53,944 nucleotides of DNA from NCBI RefSeq assembly GCF_018614525.1, contig NZ_JAGGOL010000111.1, forward strand, positions 1 to 53,944. The letters are read 5' to 3'. Each line of letters begins with the position of its first letter. The stretch's first letter is position 1. This document shows, one piece after another, positions 45,981 through 53,879 of the stretch. Both the position numbers and the translations under genes were made by a program. Origin of the DNA: Streptomyces sp. ISL-11. Lineage in GTDB: Bacteria > Actinomycetota > Actinomycetes > Streptomycetales > Streptomycetaceae. The notes beneath the pieces were generated by a model that saw only the letters and a list, made by a program, of their open reading frames with translations, had not been told where the DNA came from and ran no database searches.

Positions 45981-46017
45981 GGGTGATGAGAACTCATCAC
46001 CCATGGATCATGAGTTC
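45981..46017. promoter_or_regulatory. Overlapping palindromes, probable operator upstream of the deacetylase
   Basis: GGGTGATGAG (45981-45990) and CTCATCACCC (45993-46002) are perfect 10-bp arms separated by AA. GAACTCAT (45990-45997) pairs in turn with ATGAGTTC (46010-46017). Three ATGAG half-sites thus overlap about 65-100 bp upstream of the minus-strand GTG at 45918, a good place for a repressor. No regulator gene is present in the window. Confidence 0.55.
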
Positions 46018-46196
46018 GATCCTACGATTCGTGATCTGCTGTTTCCCTGCTGTTTTGTAACAGCCGTACGTCGGCCGGATGTAGGTTCCAAGGCGATTCG
46101 GCAACATGACCCGCTGTTCGTCATACCGGTTACCGAGGGTTGCGCGCCGGTCGCGGAGCCGATGCGAACGGGCGCCGGACACGCCTCGGGGACGGA

Positions 46197-46263
46197 GGTC
46201 CGGGACCGGGGTGAAAGACCCGAAAAAGGACCTAGGTCCGGGACCAAGGTCCGGTCCGGGACC
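46197..46263. repeat. Array of GGTCC/GGACC half-sites
   Basis: GGTCCGGGACC occurs three times (46197-46207, 46235-46245, 46253-46263). Palindromes GGACCTAGGTCC (46228-46239) and GGACCAAGGTCC (46241-46252) lie between them. From 46228 to 46263 the half-sites recur every 6-7 bp. This could be a protein-binding array or a strongly folded transcript. Confidence 0.75.
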
Positions 46264-46403
46264 TACGGACGGGACTCACGGTCGGTACGGGACGAACCCG
46301 GCCGCTCCCGCCCGCAGGGTGCGCAGCACACCGGCCCCGGATCGGCGATCCGCCGGTCGAGGCTGACGCGCGCCCCCGCACGCCGGGACCGGAGGGCGAC
46401 CCG

Positions 46404-46433
46404 CTGCCAAAGTCGTACCGGCGCATACTTTGG
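46404..46433 (+). promoter_or_regulatory. Possible promoter with inverted repeat before the cupin gene
   Basis: CTGCCA (46404-46409) and TACTTT (46426-46431) are 16 bp apart and fit a weak -35/-10 pair. They overlap an inverted repeat, CCAAAGT (46407-46413) and ACTTTGG (46427-46433), which could be an operator. The cupin start is about 45 nt downstream. Confidence 0.4.
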
Positions 46434-46478
46434 AAGGAGCAGGGTCGGCCACGCGGCCGTGCGCGAGGATGTGTGCCC

Positions 46479-46934
46479 ATGGCAGACGACGCGAACACCG
46501 CGAACCCCTCCGAGCTGGTCGCCCTCCTCGGCCTGCTGCCCCACGTGGAGGGTGGCTGGTACCGGGAGACGTGGAAGACCTCCGGCGGGGCGCTCCCCGA
46601 CGGATACGACGGCCCGCGGGCCTTCGCGACCGGGATCTACTTCCTGCTCCACCCCGGCGAGGTGTCCCGCTGGCACCGCGTCCGCTCGGACGAACTCTGG
46701 CTCTGGCACCGGGGCGGCCCGCTCCGTATGCGGCTCGGCGGCAGCGGCCACGCGCCGGACGAGGCGGAGGCGGCCGAGGTGGTGCTGGGCGACGGAGTCG
46801 AGCGCGGCGAACACCCTCAGTTCCTCGTCCCCGCCGGCACCTGGCAGTCCGCCGAGCCCGCGGGCGACGCACCGGTCCTGGTGACGTGCGTGGTCGCCCC
46901 GGGCTTCGACTTCGCGGACTTCGAAATGGCGTGA
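46479..46934 (+). CDS. DUF985-type cupin protein, 151 aa
   Basis: A small single-domain protein. The segments VEGGWYRETW (about 22-31), IYFLLHPGEVSRWHRVRSDE (about 53-72) and PAGTWQSAEP (near the C-terminus) match the conserved blocks of the DUF985 / YML079w-like cupin family. That family is a beta-barrel with a sugar- or nucleotide-like pocket and no settled function. I prefer ATG 46479 over GTG 46473 because GAGG at 46465 then has a 10-nt spacing; either is possible. The gene stands alone, with 195 nt to the next gene in which I see only a ribosome site. No signal peptide. Confidence 0.82.
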   Translation: MADDANTANPSELVALLGLLPHVEGGWYRETWKTSGGALPDGYDGPRAFATGIYFLLHPGEVSRWHRVRSDELWLWHRGGPLRMRLGGSGHAPDEAEAAEVVLGDGVERGEHPQFLVPAGTWQSAEPAGDAPVLVTCVVAPGFDFADFEMA

Positions 46935-47129
46935 ACGGCCCGGGGGAGCACCCTCGGACCGAAGTGCGGCCACGACCGGACGCGGCGCGGCCGCCCGCCT
47001 CCCCCCCCACGGGCCCGCCGACCCCCTACCCCGGTATCACCCCGGTTCGAGCCCGTGGTGTGACGCCAGGTCACCCCATCCCTCCCTACCTTTCCCTCCG
47101 TCACACCACAGGACGAGGGAGAGACATCC

Positions 47130-48296
47130 ATGCGCCGCTTCAAGCGCACGCTGGTCGCCGCCGCGCTCGCGACGACCGTCATCGCGGGTACGGCGGGCTG
47201 GGCCACCGGCAACGAGCAGACCGCGGTCACCAGTCCGCCCGCCGGCACCGCCGCCTGGCGCGCGGACCACTTCCTCCACCGGAACCTGCCCGACCCGGCG
47301 ACCGCCGCCCCGAGCGACATCGCCGCCTTCTTCGCCGGCCTGCCCGCATCCGCGCGACACGAGCTCGCCGCCCGCCACCCCCTGGTCGTCGGCAACCTCG
47401 ACGGCGCTCCCGTCACCCTGCGGTACGAGGCCAACGCACGGGCCCTCACCGCCGAGCGCGCCGCCGAGCGGTCCCGCGTCGCCGACACGCGACTGCCACG
47501 CGCCGAACGGGAGGCCGCCCGCGAGCGGGCCGACCGCTGCACCCGGCTCCTCGCGCCCGGCCGGCAGATCCTCGCCTTCGACCCGCGCGGCCGCGGCCAG
47601 CTCGCGGAGGTCTACGGCGACTGGTCCGCGGCGCGCCGCACCGCCGTCGTCGTCCCCGGCTCGGACATCGACCTCACCTCCTTCGACCGTACGAACGACC
47701 CCTACGGCGCCCCGGCGGGCATGGCCCGGGCCCTGCGCGCCGAGATGACCCGCCAGGCACCCGCCGTCCCCAACGCCGTGATGGCCTGGGCCGGTTACAC
47801 CACGCCCGTCGGCGTCGGGCTGGACTCCGCCACGGGGCGGCTCGCGCAGGCCGGAGCCCCGCGGCTGGAGCGCTTCCTCGCCGGGCTCGGCGCCCCCCAC
47901 GCACCGGCGGTCTTCTGCCACAGCTACGGCTCGGTCGTCTGCGGCCTGGCCGCCCACGCCCTCGACGGCAACCGGGCCGCCGACCTCGTGATGCTCGCCA
48001 GCCCCGGCGTACGGGCCGACTCCGCCGCCGCGCTCCACACCGGCGCGCGGGTGTGGGCGACCCGCCGCAACGACGCGGACTGGATATCCGACGTCCCCAA
48101 CGTCCGCTTCCTCGGCCTCGGTCACGGCGCCGACCCCACGTCGGCGGCGTTCGGCGCCCGCCCCGTCCCCTCCACCGGTGCCCACGGCCACTCCGGCTAC
48201 TTCGCTCCGGGGACGGACTCGCTGCGCAACTTCGCGAGGATCGCCCTCGGCCGGCCAGTGGGTACCGCGTACGCCGTGTCCGGCGGATCCGTGTGA
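47130..48296 (+). CDS. Exported DUF1023-type alpha/beta hydrolase, 388 aa
   Basis: The N-terminus (MRRFKRTLVAAALATTVIAG) is a Sec-type signal peptide. The C-terminal half is an alpha/beta hydrolase of the actinobacterial DUF1023 family, with VVVPGSDIDLTSF (about 173-185), MAWAGYTTP (about 218-226), nucleophile CHSYGS (Ser265) and His in AHGHSGYF (His354). Substrates of this family are unknown. The middle region (about 105-140) is Arg/Glu-rich and helical. GAGGGAGAG at 47115-47123 is a strong ribosome site for the ATG. It is the first of three exported hydrolase genes in a row, each with its own leader, so probably not an operon. Confidence 0.85.
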   Translation: MRRFKRTLVAAALATTVIAGTAGWATGNEQTAVTSPPAGTAAWRADHFLHRNLPDPATAAPSDIAAFFAGLPASARHELAARHPLVVGNLDGAPVTLRYEANARALTAERAAERSRVADTRLPRAEREAARERADRCTRLLAPGRQILAFDPRGRGQLAEVYGDWSAARRTAVVVPGSDIDLTSFDRTNDPYGAPAGMARALRAEMTRQAPAVPNAVMAWAGYTTPVGVGLDSATGRLAQAGAPRLERFLAGLGAPHAPAVFCHSYGSVVCGLAAHALDGNRAADLVMLASPGVRADSAAALHTGARVWATRRNDADWISDVPNVRFLGLGHGADPTSAAFGARPVPSTGAHGHSGYFAPGTDSLRNFARIALGRPVGTAYAVSGGSV

Positions 48297-48488
48297 GCGG
48301 TAGCTGGGGGTGCCCCCAACGGGCTGAAGGCGGCTGAGCCCACCCACAATCAGCCCGTCCGGCGCTTGAGGACGCGCCCGCAGGGCACCCGCCGCCGCAG
48401 GCGGCAAGGACGACCCGCAGCCGAAGACCCGCCGGATGACAGCGGCGCCACTTCTCAGACCTGAGGCGGATGCCGCCCCCGTGCCGCC
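48297..48488. repeat. Intergenic repeat element, copy 1, with stem-loop
   Basis: Just after the hydrolase stop, TGGGGG and CCCCCA (48305-48318) form a short hairpin that may end transcription. Then comes a 22-nt block (48352-48373, starting AGCCCGTCCGG and ending TTGAGGAC) and GCCGCCGCAGGCGGC (48390-48404). The same blocks recur at 51381-51440 and, in part, at 53929-53944. This copy lacks the left arm of the longer palindrome. Confidence 0.75.
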
Positions 48489-48494
48489 TTGACT

Positions 48495-48506
48495 AGCTTA
48501 ATGATC
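48495..48506 (+). promoter_or_regulatory. Possible -10 element for a leaderless mRNA
   Basis: TAGCTT (48495-48500) fits the TANNNT -10 pattern and lies seven bases before the second ATG (48507). No ribosome site is visible before either ATG. Leaderless transcripts are common in Streptomyces, but the -35 region is unconvincing. Confidence 0.35.
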
Positions 48507-49628
48507 ATGATCGGAAAGACACGGAAAACATCGCGACGGTCGTTCGTGGCAGCCGCCCTGCTGACCGGCCTCGCCCTGTCCCAGGCCCCGGCGGCCGTCG
48601 CCGCGCCCGCGCCACCCGTCGCCGAGGTCCCCGCGCCCGCCACCAAGACGCCTCTCGGCACCAAGACCCTGCACCTGGTCGACACCTCGCGCCGCGACCC
48701 GTGGAAGCCCGCCGCCGGCAACCGCGAACTGATGGTCACCCTCTGGTATCCGGCGCTCCCCTCGCGGAACAGCCCGGCACCGTACGTCTCGAAGTCGCTG
48801 TCGAAGGCGTTCCTCGGCAGCGACGCGCTCGCCGGTGTACGGACCCACTCCGTCACCGACGCGCGCCCCGCCCCCCGGCCCCGGCCGCTGGTCGTCCTGT
48901 CACCGGGCTTCGGGATGAGCCGCATCACGCTGACCGCCCTGGGCGAGGACCTGGCGTCCCGCGGCTACGCGGTCGCCGCGGTCGACCACACCTACGAGGC
49001 ACCGGTGGAGTTCCCCGGCGGCCGCATCGAGAAGTGCGAGATCTGCGAGACCAGGGACCTCGCGGGCGTCGCGCGCAACCGGTCCAAGGACCTCCGGTTC
49101 GTCCTCGACCGGCTGACCGCCCCCGGCAGCGAACTGCGCGTGGACGCCCGGCACATCGGCATCGCCGGGCACTCCATCGGCGGCGCGAGCGCGGTGCGGA
49201 CGATGCGGGACGACCGGCGCGTGGACGCCGCGGTCAACCTCGACGGCGACTTCTTCACCGAGTCGCCCGCCGACGACACCGACCGTCCGGTCCTGCTGCT
49301 CGGTGCCCAGCGCGGCAGGTCCGCCAAGGGCAGCGACTGGCAGGAGAACTGGGAGCACCTGACCGGCTGGAAGCGCTGGCTCGACGTGGCCGACGGCGGT
49401 CACTTGACGTTCACCGACGTGCCCTGGATCGCGGACCGCTTCGGCCGGCCCTCGCAGATCCCGCCGGAGCAGGTCCCCGGCCAGCTGGGCACCGTGGGCG
49501 GCGTCCGCGCGACCGCGCTGACACGGGGCTACGTCGCCGCCTTCTTCGACCGGCAGTTGCGCGGCAGGCCGAGCCCGCTGCTCGACCGGCCGTCCGCGGC
49601 CTTCCCCGAGGTCGCGTTCCTGAAGTGA
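48501..49628 (+). CDS. Exported alpha/beta hydrolase of the PAF-acetylhydrolase / lipase type, 375 aa
   Basis: The twin-arginine motif SRRSFV, a hydrophobic stretch and AVAA before APAPP indicate Tat export with cleavage near residue 35. The fold matches platelet-activating-factor acetylhydrolase-like lipases: the block VTLWYPAL, the oxyanion region VVLSPGFG, nucleophile GHSIGG (Ser225), acid in NLDGDFF (Asp248) and base in GGHLTFTD (His301). It would act on short-chain or oxidised esters outside the cell; the true substrate is unknown. Start is uncertain: ATG 48501 or 48507, both without a ribosome site. EKCEICETRD (about 177-186) has two Cys that could form a local disulfide. Copy 1 of the intergenic repeat separates it from the previous gene. 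Confidence 0.86.
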   Translation: MIMIGKTRKTSRRSFVAAALLTGLALSQAPAAVAAPAPPVAEVPAPATKTPLGTKTLHLVDTSRRDPWKPAAGNRELMVTLWYPALPSRNSPAPYVSKSLSKAFLGSDALAGVRTHSVTDARPAPRPRPLVVLSPGFGMSRITLTALGEDLASRGYAVAAVDHTYEAPVEFPGGRIEKCEICETRDLAGVARNRSKDLRFVLDRLTAPGSELRVDARHIGIAGHSIGGASAVRTMRDDRRVDAAVNLDGDFFTESPADDTDRPVLLLGAQRGRSAKGSDWQENWEHLTGWKRWLDVADGGHLTFTDVPWIADRFGRPSQIPPEQVPGQLGTVGGVRATALTRGYVAAFFDRQLRGRPSPLLDRPSAAFPEVAFLK

Positions 49629-49655
49629 CGCGGGGAGGACGCGGGGGAGGGGTAT

Positions 49656-49669
49656 AGGTGGTGCCACCT
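49656..49669 (+). other. Short inverted repeat in the leader of the tripeptidyl peptidase-like gene
   Basis: AGGTGG (49656-49661) and CCACCT (49664-49669) form a compact hairpin about 85 nt before the next ATG and 28 nt after the previous stop. It could be a weak terminator or an operator; nothing else in this 124-nt gap stands out except AGGAGG at 49743. Confidence 0.4.
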
Positions 49670-49752
49670 TCAATCCGGGTACCAGCGGGATCGATCGTGA
49701 TCGTCGTGGACAGGAACATCGAAGGCGTCCGGAAAACGCCCCAGGAGGATCG

Positions 49753-51303
49753 ATGTTCGAGTTCACGACGTCGCGGTGGATCCGCTCCGCCCTGACCGGC
49801 GCGGTGACGACGGCGATCGCCGCCGCGGCGGTGCCGGCCACCGCCGCCGTCGCCCGCATCCCCGCCCCCACGCCCGTACCGGAGCGCTACGCCGCGCAGA
49901 GTCTCGCGTGGAAGCCCTGCGAGGCCGGTTCCTCGCTGGAGTGCGCGGAGATGACCGTCCCGCGCGACTGGCACCACCCCGGCGTCGGCGAGGACCTGAC
50001 CGTCGCCGTCTCGCGGCAGCGGGCCGGCGACCCGGCACGGCGGCGCGGGGTGCTGATGATGGCGGCCGGCGGCCCCGGCGGCATGGGCCTGCTGAGGCCC
50101 GCCACCCTGGCCGAGAACGCGCCGAAGGTGAGCGCCGTCTACGACATCGTGGGCTTCGACCAGCGGGGCGTCGGCCGCAGCACCCGCGTGCGGTGCGAGA
50201 CCGACGCGGAGTTCCAGGACTACTTCTCGGGCGACTCCCGGGACCGCTCCCCGGCCGCCGTCCGGCGCACCCTGGACAACGCCGAGAAGTTCGTGGACAG
50301 CTGTCGCGACCGCAGCGGCGACCTGATGAACTACATCACCACCGACCAGACCGTCCGCGACATGGACCTCTACCGCTCGCTGCTCGGCGAGCGGAAGGTC
50401 TCCTACTACGGGCCGTCCTACGCCACGATGATCGGCGCCTACTACGCCACGGAGTTCCCGCAGCGCGTCGAACGGGTCGTCCTGGACAGCAACATCGGCT
50501 TCGACGGCACCTGGGAGAAGTTCATGCTGGGCCAGCCGCTGAGCTTCCAGCGCCGGTTCGAGCAGGATTTCCTGCCCTGGCTCGCCACCAAGGACGACGT
50601 CTATCATTTCGGGCGCACGGCCGCCGAGGCCGGGGCGAAGTGGGAGAAGCTCCGCCGCTCGCTCGCGGACCACCCGCTGCCCCTCGGCGGAGGGAGGACC
50701 GTCGACCCCAACGGGCTCGACGCCGCCACGACAGGAGCGATGTACGGGGCGCGGAACTTCCCCGACCTGGCGAGGACCCTCGCCGCGCTGGACCACTGGG
50801 ACCGCGCGACACCCGAGGAGCGCAAGCTCGTCGAGGGCGCCTTCGGCGAGTCACCCAGCGCGGACTTCTTCGCCCAGTTCTTCTCGGTGACGTGCAGCGA
50901 CACCCCGTGGAACCGCGACACCGGCCACTGGGTGAAGCGGAGCGCCACCGACGGCGAGAAGTACCCGCTCGCCGGCGCGCGGGAGCTCTCGTACACCGCC
51001 GTCTGCGCCAACTGGCCGGACAGCAAGACCCCGAGGATCAAGGTCACCGGCAAGGGCCTCCCGCCCGTCCTGATGATCAACTCCCTGCGCGACCCCGCCA
51101 CGCACTACGAGGGCGCGCTGGGCGCCCACCGGGCCCTGCGCGGCTCGCGCCTGGTCACCGCCGGCGGCGGCGACCACGTCCAGTACCTGGGAGGCAACGC
51201 CTGCGTGGACGGCATCGTCGACGACTACCTCCTCAAGGGCGCGCTGCCGGCCCGCGACACGACCTGCGAGGCCGGCTCTCCGCCCGTACCCGGGGAACGC
51301 TAG
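49753..51303 (+). CDS. Exported alpha/beta hydrolase, tripeptidyl aminopeptidase family, 516 aa
   Basis: The ATG has AGGAGG at 49743-49748. Signal peptide: RSALTGAVTTAIAAAAVPAT (about 11-30). The body matches Streptomyces tripeptidyl aminopeptidase / proline iminopeptidase-like (S33) enzymes: oxyanion segment AAGGPGGMG (104-112), DQRGVGRS (136-143), nucleophile elbow YYGPSYATM (Ser222), acid in NSLRDPATHYEGA (Asp447), base in GGGDHVQYLGG (His475), and a C-terminal TAP-like cap. The elbow reads G-P-S-Y-A where G-x-S-Y-G is usual, so activity or specificity may differ. Paired Cys (56/64, 149/184) fit an extracellular enzyme. A large hairpin repeat follows the stop and probably ends transcription. 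Confidence 0.88.
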   Translation: MFEFTTSRWIRSALTGAVTTAIAAAAVPATAAVARIPAPTPVPERYAAQSLAWKPCEAGSSLECAEMTVPRDWHHPGVGEDLTVAVSRQRAGDPARRRGVLMMAAGGPGGMGLLRPATLAENAPKVSAVYDIVGFDQRGVGRSTRVRCETDAEFQDYFSGDSRDRSPAAVRRTLDNAEKFVDSCRDRSGDLMNYITTDQTVRDMDLYRSLLGERKVSYYGPSYATMIGAYYATEFPQRVERVVLDSNIGFDGTWEKFMLGQPLSFQRRFEQDFLPWLATKDDVYHFGRTAAEAGAKWEKLRRSLADHPLPLGGGRTVDPNGLDAATTGAMYGARNFPDLARTLAALDHWDRATPEERKLVEGAFGESPSADFFAQFFSVTCSDTPWNRDTGHWVKRSATDGEKYPLAGARELSYTAVCANWPDSKTPRIKVTGKGLPPVLMINSLRDPATHYEGALGAHRALRGSRLVTAGGGDHVQYLGGNACVDGIVDDYLLKGALPARDTTCEAGSPPVPGER

Positions 51304-51336
51304 GCCGTCTTATCCGCACCACCGCTGCGCGGCGGT

Positions 51337-51402
51337 GTCCTCAAGCGCCGGACGGGCTGAAGCCGAGCCCAGCCCAATCAAGCCCGTCCGGCGATTGAGG
51401 AC
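51337..51402. repeat. Intergenic repeat element, copy 2: long stem-loop between convergent genes
   Basis: Two 22-nt arms (51337-51358, starting GTCCTCAAGCG, and 51381-51402, ending TTGAGGAC) are inverted repeats with a single mismatch around a 22-nt loop. Two GCCGCAGGCGG-type mini-hairpins follow by 51470. It lies between the + strand peptidase and the - strand prenyl synthase and can act as a bidirectional terminator. Related copies are at 48352 and 53880. Confidence 0.82.
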
Positions 51403-51509
51403 GCGCCCGCAGGGCGCCCGCCGCCGCAGGCGGCAAAGAGGACCCGCCCCGCCGCAGGCGGCCAGGCGGCGAAGACGGCCCGCAGCCGAAGCCCCGCCGG
51501 ACACCCCAG

Positions 51510-52559
51510 TCACAGCTGTCGCTCCACCAGGTACTCGGACAGCGCGACGAGTTCGCCGACCGCGTGCTCCGCGAGCGGCACCCCGCGCAGGCACGCGTGA
51601 GCGGCCGCGGCGTGGCGCCGGGCCTCCGCGAGGGCGAAGGCCCGTCCGCCGGCCTCCTCGACGAGGTCGGCCGCGCGGCGGGCGTCGGCCTCCTCCACCG
51701 GGCCGCCCGGGCCGAGCAGGGCGGCCAGCCGGCGCCCGGCGGCGGGGTCGAGGGCCATGGCGGCGAGGACGGGCAGGGTCTTCTTCCGCCGGCGCAGATC
51801 GCTGTGGACCGGCTTGCCGGTGGTGAGCGGGTCGCCCCAGATGCCCAGCAGGTCGTCGACGGCCTGGAACGCCAGCCCCAGCTGCCGCCCCGCCTCCGCG
51901 AGCGCGCCCACCAGCAGCGGCGGGGCACCGGCGAGAACGGGGCCCAGAGCCGTCGCGCAGCCCAGCAGCGAACCCGTCTTGCGGCCCGCCATCGCACGGT
52001 ACTCGGATATGCCCACGGCGTCGGGTCCCACCCAGGGCCGGGCCTCGAACAGCAGGTCGTCGGCCTGTCCGTGGACCAGTTCGCCCAGGGCCTCGGCGAG
52101 GAGGCGCACCGCCTCGCCACCGTGCTCGCCACCGGTCCGCGCGAGGGTCTGGACGGCGAGCGCGAACAGCGCGTCGCCCGTCAGCACCGCGGGTCCGGTG
52201 CCGAACGCCTTCCAGGCGGTGTCCCGGTGCCGCCTGCGCTCGTCACCGTCCATGATGTCGTCGTGCACCAGCGAGAAGGTGTGCACCAGTTCGACGGCCA
52301 CGGCGGCGGGCACGGCGACGTCCCCGGCCGCGCCCACGGCCTCGGCACCCAGGACGGCGAGGGCCTGCCGGACGCCCTTGCCGCCGGGGGCGGCGCTGGG
52401 AGTGCCGTCGGCGTCGCACCAGCCGAGGGAGAAGGACGCCATCCGGCGCGGCAGCGGGTGCAGACCCCGCACGGCGGCTCTCAGGGCGGGTTCGACCAGA
52501 GTCCGGCAGCGGACGAGCGCCGGGGGCGCGGACACCTGCAGACCGGTCTGCGACGTCAT
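51510..52559 (-). CDS. Isoprenyl diphosphate synthase (polyprenyl synthetase family), 349 aa
   Basis: An all-helical trans-prenyltransferase that joins isopentenyl diphosphate to an allylic diphosphate. The first Asp-rich motif is DDIMD (100-104) followed by GDERRR, and the second is DDLLGIWGD (235-243) followed by GKPVHSDLRRRKKTLP. Phe95, five residues before the first motif, is typical of enzymes that stop at geranylgeranyl diphosphate; chain length is inferred only. The ATG at 52559 has AGGAAGAG upstream, 50 nt after the TPR gene's stop, so the two form an operon. No terpene cyclase, squalene/phytoene synthase or prenyl acceptor enzyme is in the window, so the product's use is unknown. Confidence 0.92.
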   Translation of the reverse strand: MTSQTGLQVSAPPALVRCRTLVEPALRAAVRGLHPLPRRMASFSLGWCDADGTPSAAPGGKGVRQALAVLGAEAVGAAGDVAVPAAVAVELVHTFSLVHDDIMDGDERRRHRDTAWKAFGTGPAVLTGDALFALAVQTLARTGGEHGGEAVRLLAEALGELVHGQADDLLFEARPWVGPDAVGISEYRAMAGRKTGSLLGCATALGPVLAGAPPLLVGALAEAGRQLGLAFQAVDDLLGIWGDPLTTGKPVHSDLRRRKKTLPVLAAMALDPAAGRRLAALLGPGGPVEEADARRAADLVEEAGGRAFALAEARRHAAAAHACLRGVPLAEHAVGELVALSEYLVERQL

Positions 52560-52609
52560 GGGCTTCTCTTCCTGTCAGGGGGACTCGGTACGAGCGGGGA
52601 ACGGCGGTG

Positions 52610-53656
52610 TCAGCGGACCGGGCCGGCGCCGGCGGGCACCAGGCCCAGTTCCGCGCGCGCCTTGTCGACCATGTCGCGGGCGTGGTGCAGGCCGATCCGG
52701 CTGAGCGTGCGGTGCAGCTCGTCGAGGTCGGCGGCGGTCTCCGCGAGGTCACGCCCCAGCCGGGCCCGGGACTTCACGAGCCCGAGCCGGGCGAGCGCCT
52801 CGCCCCGCGGCTCGCCCATCGCCCGGAACTCCTCCAGGGCGCCGCTGTAGCACTCCTCGGCCTCCGGGTAACGGCCCGCGCGGAAGAAGACGTTGCCGCG
52901 CATCTTGTGGTTGTAGGCCAGCGCGCTGACCAGCCGCATCTCCCGGCACGTGGACTCCGCCCCGGACAGCAGCTCCAGCGCCCGCTCCACCTCTCCGCGC
53001 AGCGACAGCACGTCGGCGATGCCCCGCAGCGCCCACGCCCGGCCCCGGGCGTCGTCGGCCCCGCCCGCGATCTCCGCCGCCTCCTCGAACATCGCGAGCG
53101 CGGTGTCGTACGAACCGGTGTTGCGGTGCATCTGCGCGATGCCCTCCAGCGCCCACACCGTGTGCCGGGCCTCGCCGCGCCGCCTGGCCTCCGCCAGCAG
53201 CTTCTCGTGCAGCTCGCCGACGGCCTGGTAGTCGCCCTGGATCCGGCCGGTCTCGGCGAGCCCGGCGAGGGAGTAGCCGCGGGCGACGATGTCGCCGCCG
53301 CGCTCGGCGAGTTCGGCGGCTATGCCCAGCCACCGCCGGGCCAGCGCGAGGTCGCCCCGCTGGCGGGCCAGGGTGCCACCGCTCCACACCGCCCACGCCA
53401 TCGCGCCCTGGTCCCCGGCGCGCCGCGCCGCCCGGTAACTGGCCTTCCACGCCCGCTCGGCCTCCACCACCCGGCCCAGCCGCCGGCTCGCCTCCGCGAC
53501 GGCGAGCCAGGCGTGCGCCGACTCCAGGTCGCCACCGCTCACTTCGGCCACGCGTCGCTGCTCGACGGCTCTGGCCAGCACCTCCTCCAGCGACGCGTTG
53601 ACCGACAGGTCGCCCAGGGATCCGCGGTACTCGGGTGCGAATGCCTTGCCGTACAT
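52610..53656 (-). CDS. Tetratricopeptide-repeat protein, 348 aa
   Basis: Almost the whole protein is helical repeats of about 40 residues, with TPR-type positions recurring (for example AHAWLAVAEASRRLG, ARGYSLAGLAETGRIQGDY, TVWALEGIAQMHRNTGSYDTA, AWALRGIADVLSLRGE, AYNHKMRGNVFFRAGRYPEA). At least six units are visible. There is no DNA-binding, kinase or membrane segment, so it is probably a scaffold or partner-binding protein. I chose ATG 53656 (MYGKAFAPEYRG) because GTGAGG lies five bases upstream; a GTG 15 codons earlier is weaker. It is the first gene of an operon with the prenyl diphosphate synthase, which hints at a shared task that I cannot name. Confidence 0.82.
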   Translation of the reverse strand: MYGKAFAPEYRGSLGDLSVNASLEEVLARAVEQRRVAEVSGGDLESAHAWLAVAEASRRLGRVVEAERAWKASYRAARRAGDQGAMAWAVWSGGTLARQRGDLALARRWLGIAAELAERGGDIVARGYSLAGLAETGRIQGDYQAVGELHEKLLAEARRRGEARHTVWALEGIAQMHRNTGSYDTALAMFEEAAEIAGGADDARGRAWALRGIADVLSLRGEVERALELLSGAESTCREMRLVSALAYNHKMRGNVFFRAGRYPEAEECYSGALEEFRAMGEPRGEALARLGLVKSRARLGRDLAETAADLDELHRTLSRIGLHHARDMVDKARAELGLVPAGAGPVR

Positions 53657-53712
53657 CGTTGCCTCACTTCGGGATCGCTCCGCGGAACGATGACGCTCCA
53701 CCGGTGATCACG

Positions 53713-53744
53713 AAGCTATGACGTGCCGGCGTGGAAGTAGTCAG
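53713..53744 (-). promoter_or_regulatory. Weak candidate promoter for the TPR-prenyl synthase operon
   Basis: On the minus strand, TAGCTT (53718-53713) fits a -10 box, with CTGACT/GACTAC about 18-20 bp upstream (53744-53737). It lies 57-88 bp before the chosen start. Spacing is loose and the call is tentative. Confidence 0.3.
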
Positions 53745-53760
53745 CCCGAGAGCCGGTGTG

Positions 53761-53813
53761 CCGTACATCTGTGGTCCGGTGCCGGAAGCGAAGATCATCC
53801 GAGAGATGTACGG
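53761..53813. promoter_or_regulatory. Spaced inverted repeat, candidate operator upstream of the TPR gene
   Basis: CCGTACATCT (53761-53770) and AGATGTACGG (53804-53813) are perfect 10-bp inverted repeats 33 bp apart; the flanks GTG and CAC extend the match with one extra base. The position, 105-157 bp upstream of the minus-strand start, suits a dimeric or looping regulator. Confidence 0.5.
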
Positions 53814-53879
53814 GCACGCCCTCCTCATGTAGGGGGCGGCGGGCCGGACGCAGCCCCGGCGAACGGGCTGCTGTGCTGT

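Larger units (their letters stand above)
45919..46478. other. 560-bp divergent intergenic region rich in repeats
   Basis: No gene is supported here. Going right from the deacetylase start it holds an inverted-repeat cluster (45981-46017), a small hairpin GCTGTT/AACAGC (46049-46064), an array of GGTCC/GGACC half-sites (46197-46263) and a promoter-like inverted repeat just before the cupin gene (46404-46433). The part from 45960 to 46130 is distinctly less GC-rich than the genes. Long frames that cross it have no family match and unusual composition. Confidence 0.7.

Noticed and set aside
43684..46884. Plus-strand 1066-codon frame across the deacetylase, intergenic region and cupin
   Set aside because: It is antisense to the clear PIG-L motifs and out of frame with the cupin; no family features.
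48489..48500. TTG start for the lipase-like gene, which would include a TTA (bldA-type) codon
   Set aside because: Two ATGs follow within six codons and the upstream codons coincide with a -10-like box, so the TTA is most likely untranslated.
51510..53656. Prenyl synthase pair as a terpene biosynthetic cluster
   Set aside because: No cyclase, P450 or other terpene enzyme is visible; only the diphosphate synthase can be supported.
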